Part shown: piece by piece, positions 11,850 to 25,430 of the stretch
Layout: each line of letters starts with the position of its first letter
Position numbering within the stretch: position 1 is the first letter of the stretch
Source: Mycogone perniciosa
Taxonomy: Eukaryota > Ascomycota > Sordariomycetes > Hypocreales > Hypocreaceae
Assembly (NCBI GenBank): GCA_025331125.1
Contig: JAOALB010000029.1
Span: forward strand, 1 to 64,000
Direction of reading: 5' to 3'
DNA length: 64,000 nt
The notes under the pieces: generated by a model
Databases searched by the model: none
What the model was told of the DNA's origin: nothing
Seen by the model: only the letters and a program-made list of their open reading frames with translations
Program-made: the position numbers and the translations under genes

Positions 11850-13377
11850 CTTTAAGCTATATAAAGGTATAGATAAAACTTAATATTATTACTGTATTTA
11901 ATAACCTTTATATTATTAAAGGAGATATATAAAAAATAGTATTTATTATTAAGTTTAGCTTTTTTAAAATATTAATTATACCTTTCAGCCTCTATAACGC
12001 GCCTGCTATATTTTAATACTAAATTAACTACACTTTATATAACCTTTTTAACTATACCTATATAATATACTTTAATAATATTTTTATATACTTTTTAAGC
12101 TAAAAAGAATATTAAAAATATATCTATAAAGTAATAGTTTACTTTTAAAATACTAGCCTTTAAATTAATATTATTAAATATAAATTTAAAATAATAAAAA
12201 TAAAATACCTTGGCTTAATTATTACTTTAAAGGGATTAAAGATAAATTTTAAAAAGGTTAAAGCTATACTATACTAGTAACTATTTAAAGGAGTAAAAGA
12301 TTTATAAAAGTTTTTTAGCTTTATAAACTTTTATTGCTATTTTATTTAAAGATACATTAAAATAGCTGCATTATTAAATAAGCTTTTAAAGAAAAACTAA
12401 CTATATATTTAAAGAGAAAAACAGTAAAAAGCCTTTAATTTAATTAAATATACTTTTAAATTAGCTTTAGTCCTTGCCCTTTTTAACTATAATAAGTAAA
12501 CAGTCCTTAAAATAAATGCATTTAATTAAGCATTAAGCAGTATCCTATTACAGTATAATAAAAAAGGTATTTTATGCTTTATTATATTTTTTTCTATAAA
12601 GTATAATATTTAAGAATATAACTATAAAATTTACAATAAAAAACTTTTAACTATTATTAAAGTAATAGAAAAATAAAGCCTAGAATTATAAAGCTTATAG
12701 GAATTTAATATTATTATAGACTATAAAAACTTTAAATACTTTACCTTAACTAAAGCCTTAAATTAGCAATAAATCTAATAGTCTAAATTCCTCTTTAACT
12801 TTAACTTTTATATTATTTATTAACCTAGCTTTAAGGCTATAAAGCCTAATGCTTTAAGTAAAAAAGTAAAAGATAGGCCTGTAAAATTAAATCCCTTTCA
12901 TAATTAAATTAAAAATAAGTAATATATTATCCTCCCGCAAAGTTCTTTTAGCTTTAAAGCTTAAGTAATATTTTAAGAAGAAATCTTATTAAATATAGAA
13001 ATATCTATAAAGGCCGCCCTTATAGCTATAATAATACCTACAGAAAATAAACTAATTAATAACCTAATCGCAGTAATATATAAATAAAATACTATAGCGA
13101 GAGAAATAGTAACTGCGCTTTAAAACATTAATATCCGCTAATAGTTAAAGCAGCTTTATAGGGAACTCTGGATTACAATAAACAACTGTTAAATAATAAA
13201 TAGCAAAATCTACTACTAAAAGCAGCTTTTTATTCCCTTTAATAATAAACTTTATATATAAATCCTATTTAGAAACCACTTTAGTAGCCTAGTTAAATAC
13301 TTAGGCAGGTTTAAAACCCTAGACTTTATTAGCTTAATATACTAGTAGCTATAAATCTTAAAAGATATTAAAGTATT
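11850..13377 (+). pseudogene. Gypsy pol remnant: reverse transcriptase and RNase H, cut in integrase
   Basis: With stops ignored, the plus strand gives Y-F-N-N-I-F-I-Y-F at 12,068-12,094. This is the YxDD-I catalytic box of gypsy reverse transcriptase with both Asp codons changed to Asn (GAY to AAY). It then gives KYLGLIIT...GLK at about 12,203-12,250, a typical gypsy string. RNase H follows (A-L-S-(x)-I-L-L-Q-Y-N-K-K-G and Y-K-I-Y-N-K-K-L-L), then the linker before integrase. The frame is broken by TAA/TAG codons every few dozen residues, many of them RIP products of CAA/CAG, and physically ends at the copia insertion. Confidence 0.8.
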
Positions 13378-13652
13378 TGTTATAGAGCGCGGTATAGCTA
13401 TATAAAGTATAGAGAGAAAATAGAAATAAAGCTTAATTTTAGTAATAAATATACTGTAATAGCCTCGCTATATATATATATAGCTAATATAAAGGAAAAT
13501 ATAGAATATATATATTATAAGCGTTTATATAGTTTAATATATTGTTTATGCAATATATATATTAACTAGTATCTACTATATAAATAAATAAAAGCTTTTT
13601 AGCGCTAATAAGCGCTAATAAATAGTAAATCTTTAGCCTACTTAACCTAATA
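13378..13652 (-). repeat. 3' LTR of the copia element (left copy)
   Basis: 275 bp, beginning TGTTATAGAGCGCGG and ending ACCTAATA on the plus strand. In the first roughly 90 bp compared with the right copy every difference is a transition. It contains the doublet AGCGCTAATAAGCGCTAATA near its end. Confidence 0.9.
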
Positions 13653-15599
13653 TACCCCCTAGTTAATAAAGCTATTCTTAATACTTTATTAACTATTATC
13701 CCAGTTTATTTATAGTATTATAACTATCTGGCTGCGCTTTTAAAGCCTTTTTTACTTAATTAAAAGCTCTTTTATTATAAATATATATTAATATTCTTTT
13801 ATTAAAGGTAATAGGGATATAAATACTATAGCTATTATTAATCTATAATAATAGGAAGTTAAATAATAAAGCTCTTTAAGTAAATAAATTGATTTTAAAT
13901 AGTTAAAATAAATATATTAACTATCTTTAAACTTTCTTTTTTTCTTTTTTTCTTTAATTATCAATATAGCTTTAGTAAATATTATACTTTTTATATATAT
14001 TTTTTATAGTATACTTTTATTAGTTAATAATAAAATTATAAAATAAAAATACCTTTTTAATTAAATATAATTACAGGTACCCTTTAAAGGTAGCTTATTA
14101 TAGCATTAATTATCTTTAAGCGGCTATACCTATTACTGCTTTTATACCGGCTTTTACTGTAGCTAGTCTAGTTTTTATTACTGCGCTAGCTCGTTTAATT
14201 ACTTAGCCTCTCTCTTATTCAAAGTTAAGGCTTACTAAGAATCGCAAAGAAGCCTTTATTAAACTGCGCGCTGCAGTATCTTTATCGGCTCTTCCTCCTA
14301 CTTTTACAGCTTTTATTACTTTAATTACTGCTCCTGCTATAGCTGCTCCTACAGCAGTTTTTACTTTTACCTCTAGTTTTACTATTACCTTTACTGCTAT
14401 ACTATTATCCCTTTTTTATAAAGGTTATTTAAAGTTAATAATTGCTAGTAAATGAGATTTCTTTTAATATATTACTATTATCTGCTTTTAATAGTATATT
14501 ATTTATTTTAATAATAACTATTAATATACTTTTTAATATATTTCTTTTTTATTTTTACTATATTACTTTAATTAATTATATACTTTATAGTTACTTAATA
14601 CTTATATTAATTATATATTAGCTCTTTTAAGCTATAAATAACAATAGTAATTAAGTAAATATATTATTATTTTTATATATATATATAAATTAATAGAATT
14701 AAATAGCAATTTAATATAAACAGGTATTATACTTTTAATTTAATTTATTAAAGGAAAAGGATTTAGTTTATATTAAAAAAGCGGCCACTTTAAATAGCTA
14801 TAATAATAATAATGCCGTTTATATATAAATATATAAAGGGTAAAAAGCTTTAAGTAATTAATTATTATAGTAATAAAGTGCGCCCTTTATAGTAAATAGA
14901 CTTTAAGCTAAAATTAAATAGTTTCCTATACTTTTATATATTTTATTCTAGTAACTATATATTTATTAAATTTAATAGTCTTTTAAAATATTTAAAGTAT
15001 TATTAAAAAAAAGCGTTAATAAGTTTATTAATAAATATAAGGTTAATAAAGAGATAAAAGATTAAAAATTATACTTTTTAATATTCTTATTAAAGCTATA
15101 TATTTTATATATTAATATAATATAAGTAAATATTAATTTATATACTTTCTTTAATTATAAAATATATAGTTAATTAATTATTATAGTTAATATTTTAATT
15201 AATATTGAAGTTAAATTTTATTTTTTAAAAAGGGTAATATAAATTTATGGCCTTTTCTACAATTTAAGTAAAAGTAAGTAACTCTACTTTAACTATAAAT
15301 ATATTAATAATATTTTAATATATAGTATTTTATAAAATAAAGCTTAAAAAAAGTATAATAAAATACCTTTAAAATAATATTTAAGTATTTATATTATTAG
15401 TGAAAAAAATATTACTTAAAGCAGTTAAAACCTATATTTCGCCTTACCTTTTATATTAAAGAGCTAAAAAGCACTATATATATAAATAATAGATTAACTA
15501 GTTAACTGCTTTAAAATACTTTTTATTAAAGTTAATTAAAAACTATAATAAAGTTAAGGCGCTATATATTATATTTAGCTTTATTATAATAATTATATA

Positions 15600-16200
15600 A
15601 AGTATAAATCCTATCTTCTTTTAATATATTTTAATACTTACTTTTATAGCTAATATTATAGCTTTCTTAAGCTTTATAATTAATATTAAAACTATAAAAA
15701 GCTATCTTTTATTATTAAACTTAAATTATTTTATAACTTTCTTAAAATAAACTTTATAAAAAAAGTATATCCTATACTCTTTATAGTTTTAAGTAATTTT
15801 AATACTTAAAAACTATTATATATCCCCTTTATTATAAAACTTATACTTTACTTTAAAAGCATTTAATAGTTTAATATAAAAAGCTTTATAATTATAATAA
15901 TATATAATTAAGATATTATTTATATAAAATATAATAAAAATCTTTTAAGTTTAATTATAAAAGAGGCAGGGCTTTTTAAAGCTTAAAATTAACCTTTATT
16001 TCTTTAAGGTTAAAGATAATTTATTAAACTATAATTTTAGCGAGTCCTCTAACTTATATAAGGCTTTAGTAAACTGTAAATAAATATTTAATTACTTAAA
16101 ATCTTTAAGAAGCTTATATATAACTAGTTTTAAACTTTTATCCCTTAAAGTATTAAAAAAAGCATTTTTAATATTATACTGCTTTAACTTAATGTTAAAT
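15600..16200 (-). pseudogene. Copia pol remnant: reverse transcriptase region
   Basis: The minus strand, stops ignored, gives the YINNIL box (about 15,906-15,926) and downstream GDI-(x)2-FLSIKIT (about 15,790-15,850), matching copia reverse transcriptase order. The flanking residues A-F-Y-I-K-L-L-N-A-F-K-V-K-Y fit the helix that follows the catalytic box in this family. The limits are approximate because decay prevents exact domain calling. Confidence 0.7.
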
Positions 16201-19200
16201 ATTACTATTAAAGTAATAAATATATAAAAAAAATATACTATTAATATAATAGTATATATACTCTTTATTATAAAGCGTTCCTATAAGTTACCTTAAACTA
16301 TAAGTTAAGCTTTACAGTATTTTAAATTTCCGTTTTAGTTAAATTTATATATAAAAACCTAATATATAGGTAATAGCTTTACTTTTACTTTTAAGTATAA
16401 TATCTTTTACTAGGTTCTTTTTACGCGTAAAGAGTTAATGTTATTATGCGCAGTTTATTTAAACCTAGCTTTAAATAAATATTTTATAAACTCCTTTTAG
16501 TCTTTTAGCAGTTTCACTAAATCCTTTTAATAAAGAGTCTATTTATTAAAAGTAATACTTTTTTAAAGGGAAGCTTATTAATTTATTACTGCATTAAAAA
16601 TAATAAATACTATTACTATACTTTTTAATTTACTATATATTAGCTTTTATTAATTAAATAGTAATTAATATAGTATTAAATTAAAAAGTTTTATAATTCT
16701 TAAATATATACTAGGCTTATTATCCTTTAAAGCAGTATTTAAAGTATATATTTTAGTTTTATATATTAAAAAATATTTATTAACCTTTTTTATAGGTTAT
16801 TTCTTTTAAGGTTTTATACTTTTATAAATATTAACTACTACTCTACTACTTAAAGACTTACTAGCTGGCTTTTCCTTTAAAATCTACTTTTTTAATATCA
16901 AAGTAAATAAATCTTTTATATATTAATCTGCCTTTAACTATAGCAGTTTATCCTTTTTTATTAAATAGTATACCTTTAATATATAAAGCTATTCTTTTAT
17001 TAACTTTCTTTTATTAAAAAAGGGTAAATTGCTTTTAAAAGTATTATTTAAAGTTTCTATTAATATACTAGTTTTATTTATAAAGATTAACTGTTTTAAA
17101 GTAGCCTTTAATATTTAAAGACTAAAAGGTCTTTCTAAGTATACTAATAGTTTACTTAAAGTATTTATTAAGCTAATTTTAATACTTTATATAATTCCTA
17201 CCCTTAAAAGTATACTTTTTTCTTTTATATTACCTATAAAGGTATTCTTTACTATAGGAATATATATTAAAAAAAAGTTTAAATTCTAGTTTATTTTCTT
17301 TAACTTTATTAAATAGTTTATTTAACTTAACTATAAACAGTTTATCTATACTTTCTATTTTACTATTAAAAAAGCTAGTTTTATTAAACTATATATTCTT
17401 TATAATAATTACTTTTACTAGGTAAGGTAATTAAATATAATATATATTATTTGTAGTATATTTAATATGATATTTAATTAAGCCTTTAAGCTTTATTTTA
17501 AATTCTCTTTTATTTTAGCCAGCTTTATAGTCTTTATTAAATATATAGGCTTAGCAGCTATATATATAAAGTCTACTTTAATTTAATTATAGGTCTGCAG
17601 ACAGCTTTTTCATTAAAAAGGGCGCGAAATTGCAGAACTATTACTTTAACTTTTTAATAGGTAATATTATATTAAAGCTATATATAAGATTTATATAAAT
17701 AATATATACTATAGCTTTTATGCTTTTAGGCTATAAACTAGTTAAAAGGCTTATAGTTTTAAGTAACTTTATCGGTTTATTTATAACTTTTTAATTTATA
17801 TACTTTAAAGTACTATTCGGCTTATATATATAAAAAAGGGTAAGCTTTAAGATAATTCCTTTTATATTTACTTAAATCTAGAAGTATATTAAGCCTTTAA
17901 CTGCAATTACAGCTTTTTTATTATTTTACCTAAAAGAATATATTAAAATATTATATTATATTTTTACTATACTTATAAAGTTAGAAAGAGTATTAAAAAT
18001 AGTATTTTATTTTTTATTTAGTAAAAGGCGCGTATATAATTATAAAGTATATTCTTTTTTAAGTATTAAAAGCTAGTTATCTTTATTATAACTATAAGGA
18101 TAGTCTTAAAGATTTTAATGCACTTTAAAGAATAGTTTTAATACTTATCTTTTAAATATTCTATAAAAGATAACCTATTTTATATATATAAAAGTATAGG
18201 CTGTATAGTCTATTTATATAGTTCCTTTAATATATATATTCTTTATATTCTTTACTAGTACTTTAAGCGCTTTTAGGCTTAAATGTTTTAATTATAGGTA
18301 TTAAAGCTGCTTTAAGTTATTATATAGTATTCGTTGGTTATATATTAGTCTTCTCTTTCTGTTTAATATTATATAAATATAACAGTTTACGCTAAAAAAA
18401 AGGAATAAAGCTGTTATATTGCTTAAGATAGTATACTTAAAGATAGGGGTAATATAAAGCAATAAGGGTTTATATTAAAGAAATAAAACATTATACCTAT
18501 ACTTTACCTTCCCTATAATAGTATTTGAATTTATTATATTAATATAAAGTGTATTATAATACCCTATAAGCTATATTCTTGCTTTCTGAAGCTTTAATAA
18601 AGATATAATATTAATATAAAATCCTTTAACTATAGCTATATTTATAACCTTTATTAAATGCACTGCCTTTTAATATAGATTATTAAGAGTATCCTTTAAT
18701 GGGCAGTATCTTTTTCCGGCTATAAAATACTTAGCTCCTTTTACTTTAATATAGTCTTTTTCTATATTTAAAATAAAAGAGCTAAAATAAAGTAATTTTT
18801 ACTATTTACTAAATAAATAGTATTATAAATATTAAAGAGAGTACTTTAAGAGAGGCAGTAAACTATATTTTATATATTAGTATATATTAATATATTTATT
18901 ATATATACTATAAGGCTTGCATTTTCTTTATTAATTAAGTTTAAGGAGATTAAAGCAGCTATAATAGTTAAAGCTATGCCTTTTTAAGTTAAAGCTATAA
19001 AGTTAATACCCTTTTTATTAAATTTATTATAAAGTATATACTATTTATCATTTTAAAGGCAAGTATAAATTTCTATAGTTTATTATAAGTTAAAAATATA
19101 TTTCCCTTTTTTATTAAATTTTCCTTTAAGTGTAGCGAGTAATATATTATAGTCCTTTAAAGGCTAATTATACTTTTCCTATCTATATATATATTTTTTC

Positions 19201-20226
19201 CTAGCAGGAGCTTTTAAATATATAATATTATTTACTATAGCTTTATTTAAGCAGTTATTAAATATTATATAAAGTCTATAAGTGTAATTCTCTATATTCT
19301 ATATACTATTTAAGAAAAGTCGACTAAATTAATTAAAAGAGAAAATTTTAGCAGTTTTACTGCTTTTAATATAATTATTTATATAATATAGGTAGTATAA
19401 AGTAAAGTTTAGGGTATAGTATACTTTAATAGCTTTTAAGAAAGCCTTTTAAATAGCTATTCCTATAACTTTAAAGAGTTTATACTTTACTGCATTTATA
19501 TAAATATATACCTAGTTTATATATTATACTTTTAGCTTTAGGTTTTTATACTTTATATTATATAAGATATATTTATATAAAATCTATACTTCTTTATATA
19601 TTATATCCTTATAAAAAGCTAATTGTTTTTTAAGCTTCTTTATAATCTCATAAATAATAAACTCAATATTTAAGTTTATATTATTTTTATTAACTGCTTT
19701 AATAATAGTAAAGGCTAAAACTATAGTTTAAGTTATAGCTCTAAAGTCTATAAGGATTAAAGTATAGATACTAATATTAACTATTTTCTATATTTATTTA
19801 AAGATTACTGCCTTAGCCTTTTTTTTAATATATAAGGCAATAATATATTAATGCTTATAAAGTAGACTATTATAATAAATAAAGTTATCTACTAAAGTAG
19901 CTTTTTTTTAAATGCTTTTAAAATAGTTTCTTTTACTTTAATTAAAGTAAATAGCTTTAAAGCAGGGAAATAATTATTATTTTAATTAAAGAGATTAAAA
20001 TTAACTTTATTCTAAATCTTTATAGTAGTTATATAATTATTTAAAATAGTAATTTATTTAATTTACTAAACTATTAAATCTAGCTTTATAAAGGTAATAT
20101 CTTTTATGTTATCTATTATAAAAGGTAGCTTTAAAAGCTTAAAGGCAAAAAGAAAAAGTAAAGGTAAAGATATAATATTAAAGGAAGTTTCTAGTAACTT
20201 TAGTAGTTACTACCTAGGCTTATACC

Positions 20227-20501
20227 TGTCGCAAAGCGCGGTATAGCTATATAAAATATAGAGAGAAAATAAGAATAAAGTTTAATTCTAATAATAAATA
20301 TACTATAATAGCCTCGCTATATATATATATAGCTAATATAAAGGAAAACGTAGAATATATATATTATAAGCGCTTATATAGTTTAATATATTGCTTACGC
20401 GATATATATATTAGCTAGTATCTGCTATATAAGCAGATAAAAGCTCCTTAACGCTAATAAGCGCTAATAAGTAGTAGGTCCTTAGCTTACCTAACCTAAC
20501 A
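20227..20501 (-). repeat. 5' LTR of the copia element (right copy)
   Basis: 275 bp, beginning TGTCGCAAAGCGCGG and ending CCTAACCTAACA on the plus strand. It keeps more C/G than its partner, so RIP acted unequally on the two LTRs. Confidence 0.9.
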
Positions 20502-20506
20502 GTATT

Positions 20507-21250
20507 ACATATAAGCCTGTAAACTATATATTAAAATAAAAGCTTTATAATCTTTACTATAAAGTTTCCTTTAACCCTATTTTATATATAGTTAAATATC
20601 GTTATTAACTATATTATACTCCTACCTAAATCCTACTATTATAAAATTACTTATAAGTATTTACTAGTAATAGTCTATTACTTTATTAAAATATATTACT
20701 TTATACTTATTACTTTACTATTAATAAAAAGGCTAGCTAATATATTTATTAATAGGATTTACTGCCTTTATAATATACCTAACAATATTATATTAAACTA
20801 TAGTATATAATTTCTATTCGAATTCTAAAAATAACTTTCAAAGTAATTAAAAGTTATATTAAAACAGTTATTAGCCTTCTATTTTAAAACTAATAACTAA
20901 ATTAAAAGAATTAATATAAGTATAAAACAATACCTGTAAGCATTTATTAACTTTTACTAGGATAACTAGGTCTATTAGCTTTTATTCGCTAAATTTGCCG
21001 CAAATAATATAATATTTGAAATTACTAGTATATTACTATTTTTCGCTAATTATAGTTTTAACCTTTACTTAAAGATAAAGCCTTTACAGCCTTACCTACT
21101 AAACCTTTCTATAGTAAAGAAAAAAAAGCTCTTCCGCGCTAATACTATTACTAGTTAATTTAAATGTATTATTATATAATTAAAGGCCCTTGCTAAAGCT
21201 TTAAGAAAAAGATATAAAGAAAATATAAATATATAAAAAGAGGCATTACT
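20507..21250 (+). pseudogene. Gypsy integrase remnant, continuation after the copia insertion
   Basis: Stops ignored, the frame gives LANIFINRIYCLYNIPNNI at about 20,728-20,790, equivalent to the integrase string LAxIFxDRIxxLHGIPxxI. It then gives F-L-F-E-F...L-S-K-L-I-K-V-(x)-L-K, and FAKFAANN and FFANYSFN towards 21,050. This is the continuation of the same plus-strand pol interrupted at 13,377, separated by the copia element and its duplicated GTATT. Confidence 0.8.
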
Positions 21251-21952
21251 AGTCTATACTATTAGGCAGGAAGTCTTTATTAATATATAAAATATAAAGA
21301 TTAACTAGTTAATAAAGAAGCTAGATAATAAATAGGCGGGACTTTATATAATAATAAAGGTATACCTATAAGCCTGCGCTATCAGCTTACTGGAAGGTAT
21401 AAAGATCTTCTTAATCCTATATAACTCTCTCCTATAACTTAAAATAATTACTTTACTACACCCTAGGCAAAAAATAATTAATAAGGCTAAGTTAAAGAAG
21501 ATTTAAGGCAAGGTATTAAAAAAGGAAAATAAAATAGATAAAGTTTAAGAGAAATAGGAGTTTAAAGGGCTCCTAGATTATTATAATAATAACAGTTTCT
21601 ATTACTTTATTAAATAAAAATATTACACTGCTATATAATAATTAACTAAAGACCTATAAAGCTAAAAGAGGGTAATATAAAACTTTTATATAAAAAACCC
21701 AGAAAAGCTAAGCTTACTGCAATAAGTATTAAAAGGAATTATAAAAGAAAAATAGCTAAAAAGAAACTAATACCTATAAAGCGTTAATTAAAAACTATAC
21801 TATACTAAAGCCTATAACTAAACTATATATTACTAATACTAAAAACTATATAATTTACTTTATTTGCCCTTATATCGGAAGTATTAAAATAGATTACCTG
21901 GAATTTTGATTTATGCAAGTAATATAGCTATTCGCGGCTGAATAGCGAGATT

Positions 21953-21962
21953 GGAGGGGGGG
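21953..21962 (+). other. Gypsy polypurine tract
   Basis: GGAGGGGGGG sits 3 bp before the 3' LTR (TAC then TGTTACGG). This primes plus-strand synthesis in LTR elements and fixes the element's orientation. Confidence 0.85.
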
Positions 21963-21965
21963 TAC

Positions 21966-22137
21966 TGTTACGGCATTGACTGTAACGCGATATTAACGCC
22001 CTGTTATATAAGCTTTAGTTATATAACTAGGCCCTAACACGTTCCTAGCTATAGCTTTCTATAAAGCTTTAAGGCTTCCTTGCTCTCTATAGCACAATAA
22101 CAATATTTGCCTTAACCTGCCTTCCTATACCGTAATA
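21966..22137 (+). repeat. 3' LTR of the gypsy element
   Basis: 172 bp, TGTTACGGC to CCGTAATA. It is richer in C and G than the 5' LTR, so again the two LTRs differ in RIP load. Confidence 0.9.
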
Positions 22138-22757
22138 TAATTATTATTTATAAAGTTTATTTAAAATAATTAAATATCTAAAATAATAAAAACTTTATTA
22201 TTTTTTATAAATTATAGGTTTTACTTATATTTAAAAGTTAAGCCTTTAAACCTTTACCTACTAAACTTATTTATTATTTAAAAAAGGAGTTTTTATAAAA
22301 TAAATACTATAGTTGAATATTTCTAATAAATCTTAAATTAATGAAAAGCCTATATAATATAATTAATCGCTTAATATAAAGCTATAGTTAATATATTAAA
22401 AAAGGATTTATATTAATTTATAATTAATAAAAAAGTATAGTTAAAGATTAAATACTTTAAAATAAACCGCTTAATAAAAAAAGGATAATAAATAAATAGG
22501 CTTATATAAAATCTTTAATATATACCTTTAAGCCTGTTAACCTAAACTCTTTAATTATATTTATATTTTCCTTATATTCTATAACTCTCTTTTTAATTAC
22601 TAGCAGTTAATAAAGTAAACTAATAAATATATTTACTAAAATAAAATACTATTAATAAATAAAAAAATAGAAATATATAAAGATAAATCTTTAAAAGAGA
22701 TAATAAAATAAATAAAGTAATAGAAAAGTAGAAATTTAATAATATCTTTAACTACTA
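22138..22757 (+). mobile_element. Older gypsy fragment (integrase C-terminal part)
   Basis: The plus-strand sequence parallels 21,050-21,600 of the gypsy element to the left: K-P-L-P-T-K-L beside KPLQPYLLNLS, then a similar Lys-rich stretch, then the AAGCCTGTTAACC and ATAACTCTCT blocks. It is a relative rather than a direct copy, and it may be the other half of the fragment resuming at 29,903. Confidence 0.55.
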
Positions 22758-25069
22758 TAATTATAATATTAAAAAGTATATACCTTAGTATATACTATAT
22801 CTAGAGGGGTATATACTGCTATAAAGGATAGGCAGTACAGGGTCCCCTATATAATAACAGCCCTTTACTTAACTATATTAACCTAGGTATATATAAGTTA
22901 ACGCAGTAAATTTAAGTTTTATAATACTTTATTGCCTATATTATGCCTACCTGGCTTAACCTTTTATTATAATTCTTAAACTTCTTTATAGGTTATTTCA
23001 GTTAATATAGTAATAATATAGTAGTTTATTATAGCTACTATATTAATAAATATAAAGAGAAATACTAATAACTTTATAATTAATATATATTTACCTATTA
23101 ATTTAACTGCAGGCCCTAATAATATTATAAATAACCTTATATAAAATAAAATGCAGGATAACCTTATAGAAAATAATATATAAATGAAATACACTTATAT
23201 TAATAAGCGGATTTATTAATTAAAGTTACTCTTTAACTTTAAAGAAAAAGAGTAGGCCTTTAAGCGCTAGCTAAATAATATCTCTTTAACCTGTAAATTA
23301 TAATTAAAATATTATTAAAGTATAAATACTTTATTAAATAGCAGTTAAAGAGAAATCTGCATTAAAAATATTACTTAGCTTTACTTTAAAAGCAACCTTT
23401 ATACTTAAAATAAATAGTTTAGCGACTTAAAATAAGCCTTTAATAAAGCGCTATAAAAGTTTTAAAGGGACTTAAAGTATATCCTATTTGCCTTTAATAA
23501 TAGAAATGCTAGATATAGGTTTAAGTAGTAGCAATACTTTAATAAATATTTACCTGCTTAATAAAAGGAAATTAAAAATAACTAGCTAGGCTATATAAAA
23601 TAAAGTAAAATAATACTTAAAGATTTTAAGAATTAAAAACGTTTATTTATTATATAGTTTAAATATACCTATTAATATAAAGGCTAAACTTTAATAAAGT
23701 TTTATATTTACTTAAATTTAATTAAAAAGTAATTCTTATATAAACTAGAAAAAAATATACTTTTAGCTTTTATATAAAGTTTAAAATTAAATTATAAAAT
23801 TAAATTAAAATATATTATAAAGATATCTTTAATATTAAAAAGGAAATAGTTTTATTTACTATTTATTTTTAAAATATAGTAAAACTATATTAAAAAAGGA
23901 AATAAAAAAAGCTAAACCTTTAAACTTTTTTTTATAAATATCTTTAAAGATTTAATTATAATTTACCTGTAAGTTATAAGTATAATAATACTGTAATATA
24001 TTTAAATAATATACTTATACCTTAAAATATAAACCTTTAATATTATTTCCGCTATAATAGTATTCAATATTTTATATTTATATACTTATACCTAGCTAAT
24101 TATAAAAAAAGGCAGGGAAATAATTAATAATTATACTAAATAGCTTTACTATAATTAAATAAATAAATATTAAAGTTAAAACTTATTTTTATATATTTAT
24201 TATAATTTAAAGGTAAATATATATTAAAACATATATAGACTTTAATAGCTGCATTAAAGTTAACTTTATTAATATAGCCTTTACTTAAATATACTAACTC
24301 TATTAAATACCTTTAAAGATACTTAACTTTAAAGCTATAGGGAAATTTATATTTTTTAATATAGTATATAAAAGGTTTTAATATAGTTTATTAACTTTTA
24401 ATATATTACTTAATAATTTATATATATTTATATTAATATTAACTATAACTTATACTTTTAAAATAGCTTTATATTATTAAAAATATTAATATTAATAAAA
24501 CACTATATTTATATTAATTTAGTTAATTATTATTAATAGTTTAAATATTAATAAAGGGATTAAAAGATTTTATTACTATATAAGTTTTAGGTAGTATATA
24601 AAAACTTAACTTAAATATTTATAGCTATTAAATTAAACAGATACTTTTAACTGCTAAATAAAGATAATGTAATAGGCAAGAGATTTACTGTTAATATCTT
24701 TATAAAATTCTACTTCCTTTTAAAAGTATTTAATTTAACTTATACTAGTATACTACTATAATATAAAGCTGTAAACTATTTAATTAACCTTTTATTAAAG
24801 ACTTAGCCCCTATATAGCAGCATTTATTTACTTTCTTTAAATAAACTTAAAAAACTTTATATTTACTTTAAGGAAAACCTAGTAAAAGGATAAATATGCT
24901 TTTTTAAAATTTTAGTAATAGCGCCTATCCTTTTTATATTAAAAAAGGATAATATACTATAGCTATATATTAACTATTATAGATTTAATAAAGTAATAAA
25001 AAGAATTACTACCTTTTACCTAATATTTTAAAGATCTTTAACCATATTTAAAGTGCCTAATATTTTATA

Positions 25070-25430
25070 AAGATTAATATAAAGGAAGTTTATTATTATA
25101 TTTAAATTCAAAAAAGAAATAAATCAAAAACTATATTTTAAATATATTATAGCTACTTTAAATACTTAATAATACCTTTTAGGTTTATGAATATATTAAT
25201 AACCTTTTAATACTATATCTATAAAGTATTATATAGATTAATGAATATTATATATATAATTTGCTTTAATAACATTTTTATTTATTTAAAGATTAAAGAA
25301 AAGTATATAAAGTATATTAAATAAGTTTTAAAATAATTAAAATAAATTAAACTATATATTAACCCTTTAAAATATACCTTTTATTAAAATAGTATTAAAT
25401 TTTTAAAGTATGTTTTATTATAGGATAAAA
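25070..25430 (+). pseudogene. Reverse transcriptase remnant of the second gypsy family
   Basis: The plus frame, stops ignored, spells the fingers/palm landmarks in order: K-T-I-F, Y-F-K-Y-L-I-I-P-F, then (Y/C)-F-N-N-I-F-I-Y-L (YLDDILIYS degraded), then Y-I-K-Y-I-K...K-L-Y-I-N...K-Y-T-F-Y...I-K-F-L-K-Y-V. All are equivalent to conserved gypsy reverse-transcriptase positions. Confidence 0.75.

Larger units (their letters stand above)
13378..20501 (-). mobile_element. Ty1/copia LTR retrotransposon nested in the gypsy integrase
   Basis: Two 275-bp LTRs (13,378-13,652 and 20,227-20,501) are flanked by a perfect GTATT target duplication (13,373-13,377 and 20,502-20,506). The motif TACCCCCT at 13,653-13,660 is the reverse complement of a polypurine tract adjoining the left LTR. 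Next to the right LTR the minus strand reads GGTATAAGCCTAGG, a plausible primer-binding site. Orientation is therefore minus. In the minus strand near 15,850-15,945 the translation contains F-Y-I-N-N-I-L-I-I, the copia YVDD(I/M)L box with Asp-to-Asn changes, followed by GDI..FLSIKIT, diagnostic of copia reverse transcriptase. It is 7.1 kb and fully decayed. A less AT-rich patch at 14,090-14,400 lies in its 3' part. Confidence 0.85.
8335..22137 (+). mobile_element. Ty3/gypsy LTR retrotransposon, split by a copia element
   Basis: Two 172-bp direct LTRs (8,335-8,506; 21,966-22,137) start TGTTAYRGC and end TAATA, with an inverted match TGTTACGG/CCGTAA(C). A polypurine tract adjoins the right LTR, fixing plus orientation. 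Gypsy domain order is visible through RIP-made stops: reverse transcriptase (about 11,850-12,290), RNase H (about 12,460-12,790), then integrase (resumes 20,507-21,250). A 7.1-kb copia element occupies 13,378-20,501 inside the integrase; without it and one 5-bp duplication the element would be about 6.7 kb, a usual gypsy size. The flanks TAAC (8,331-8,334) and TAAT (22,138-22,141) could be a target duplication with one C/T change. No frame is intact. Confidence 0.85.

Noticed and set aside
22976..23194. 72-residue minus-strand hydrophobic frame
   Set aside because: It lies just inside a gypsy element, consists of Ile/Leu/Tyr from AT-rich codons, and is a by-product of composition.
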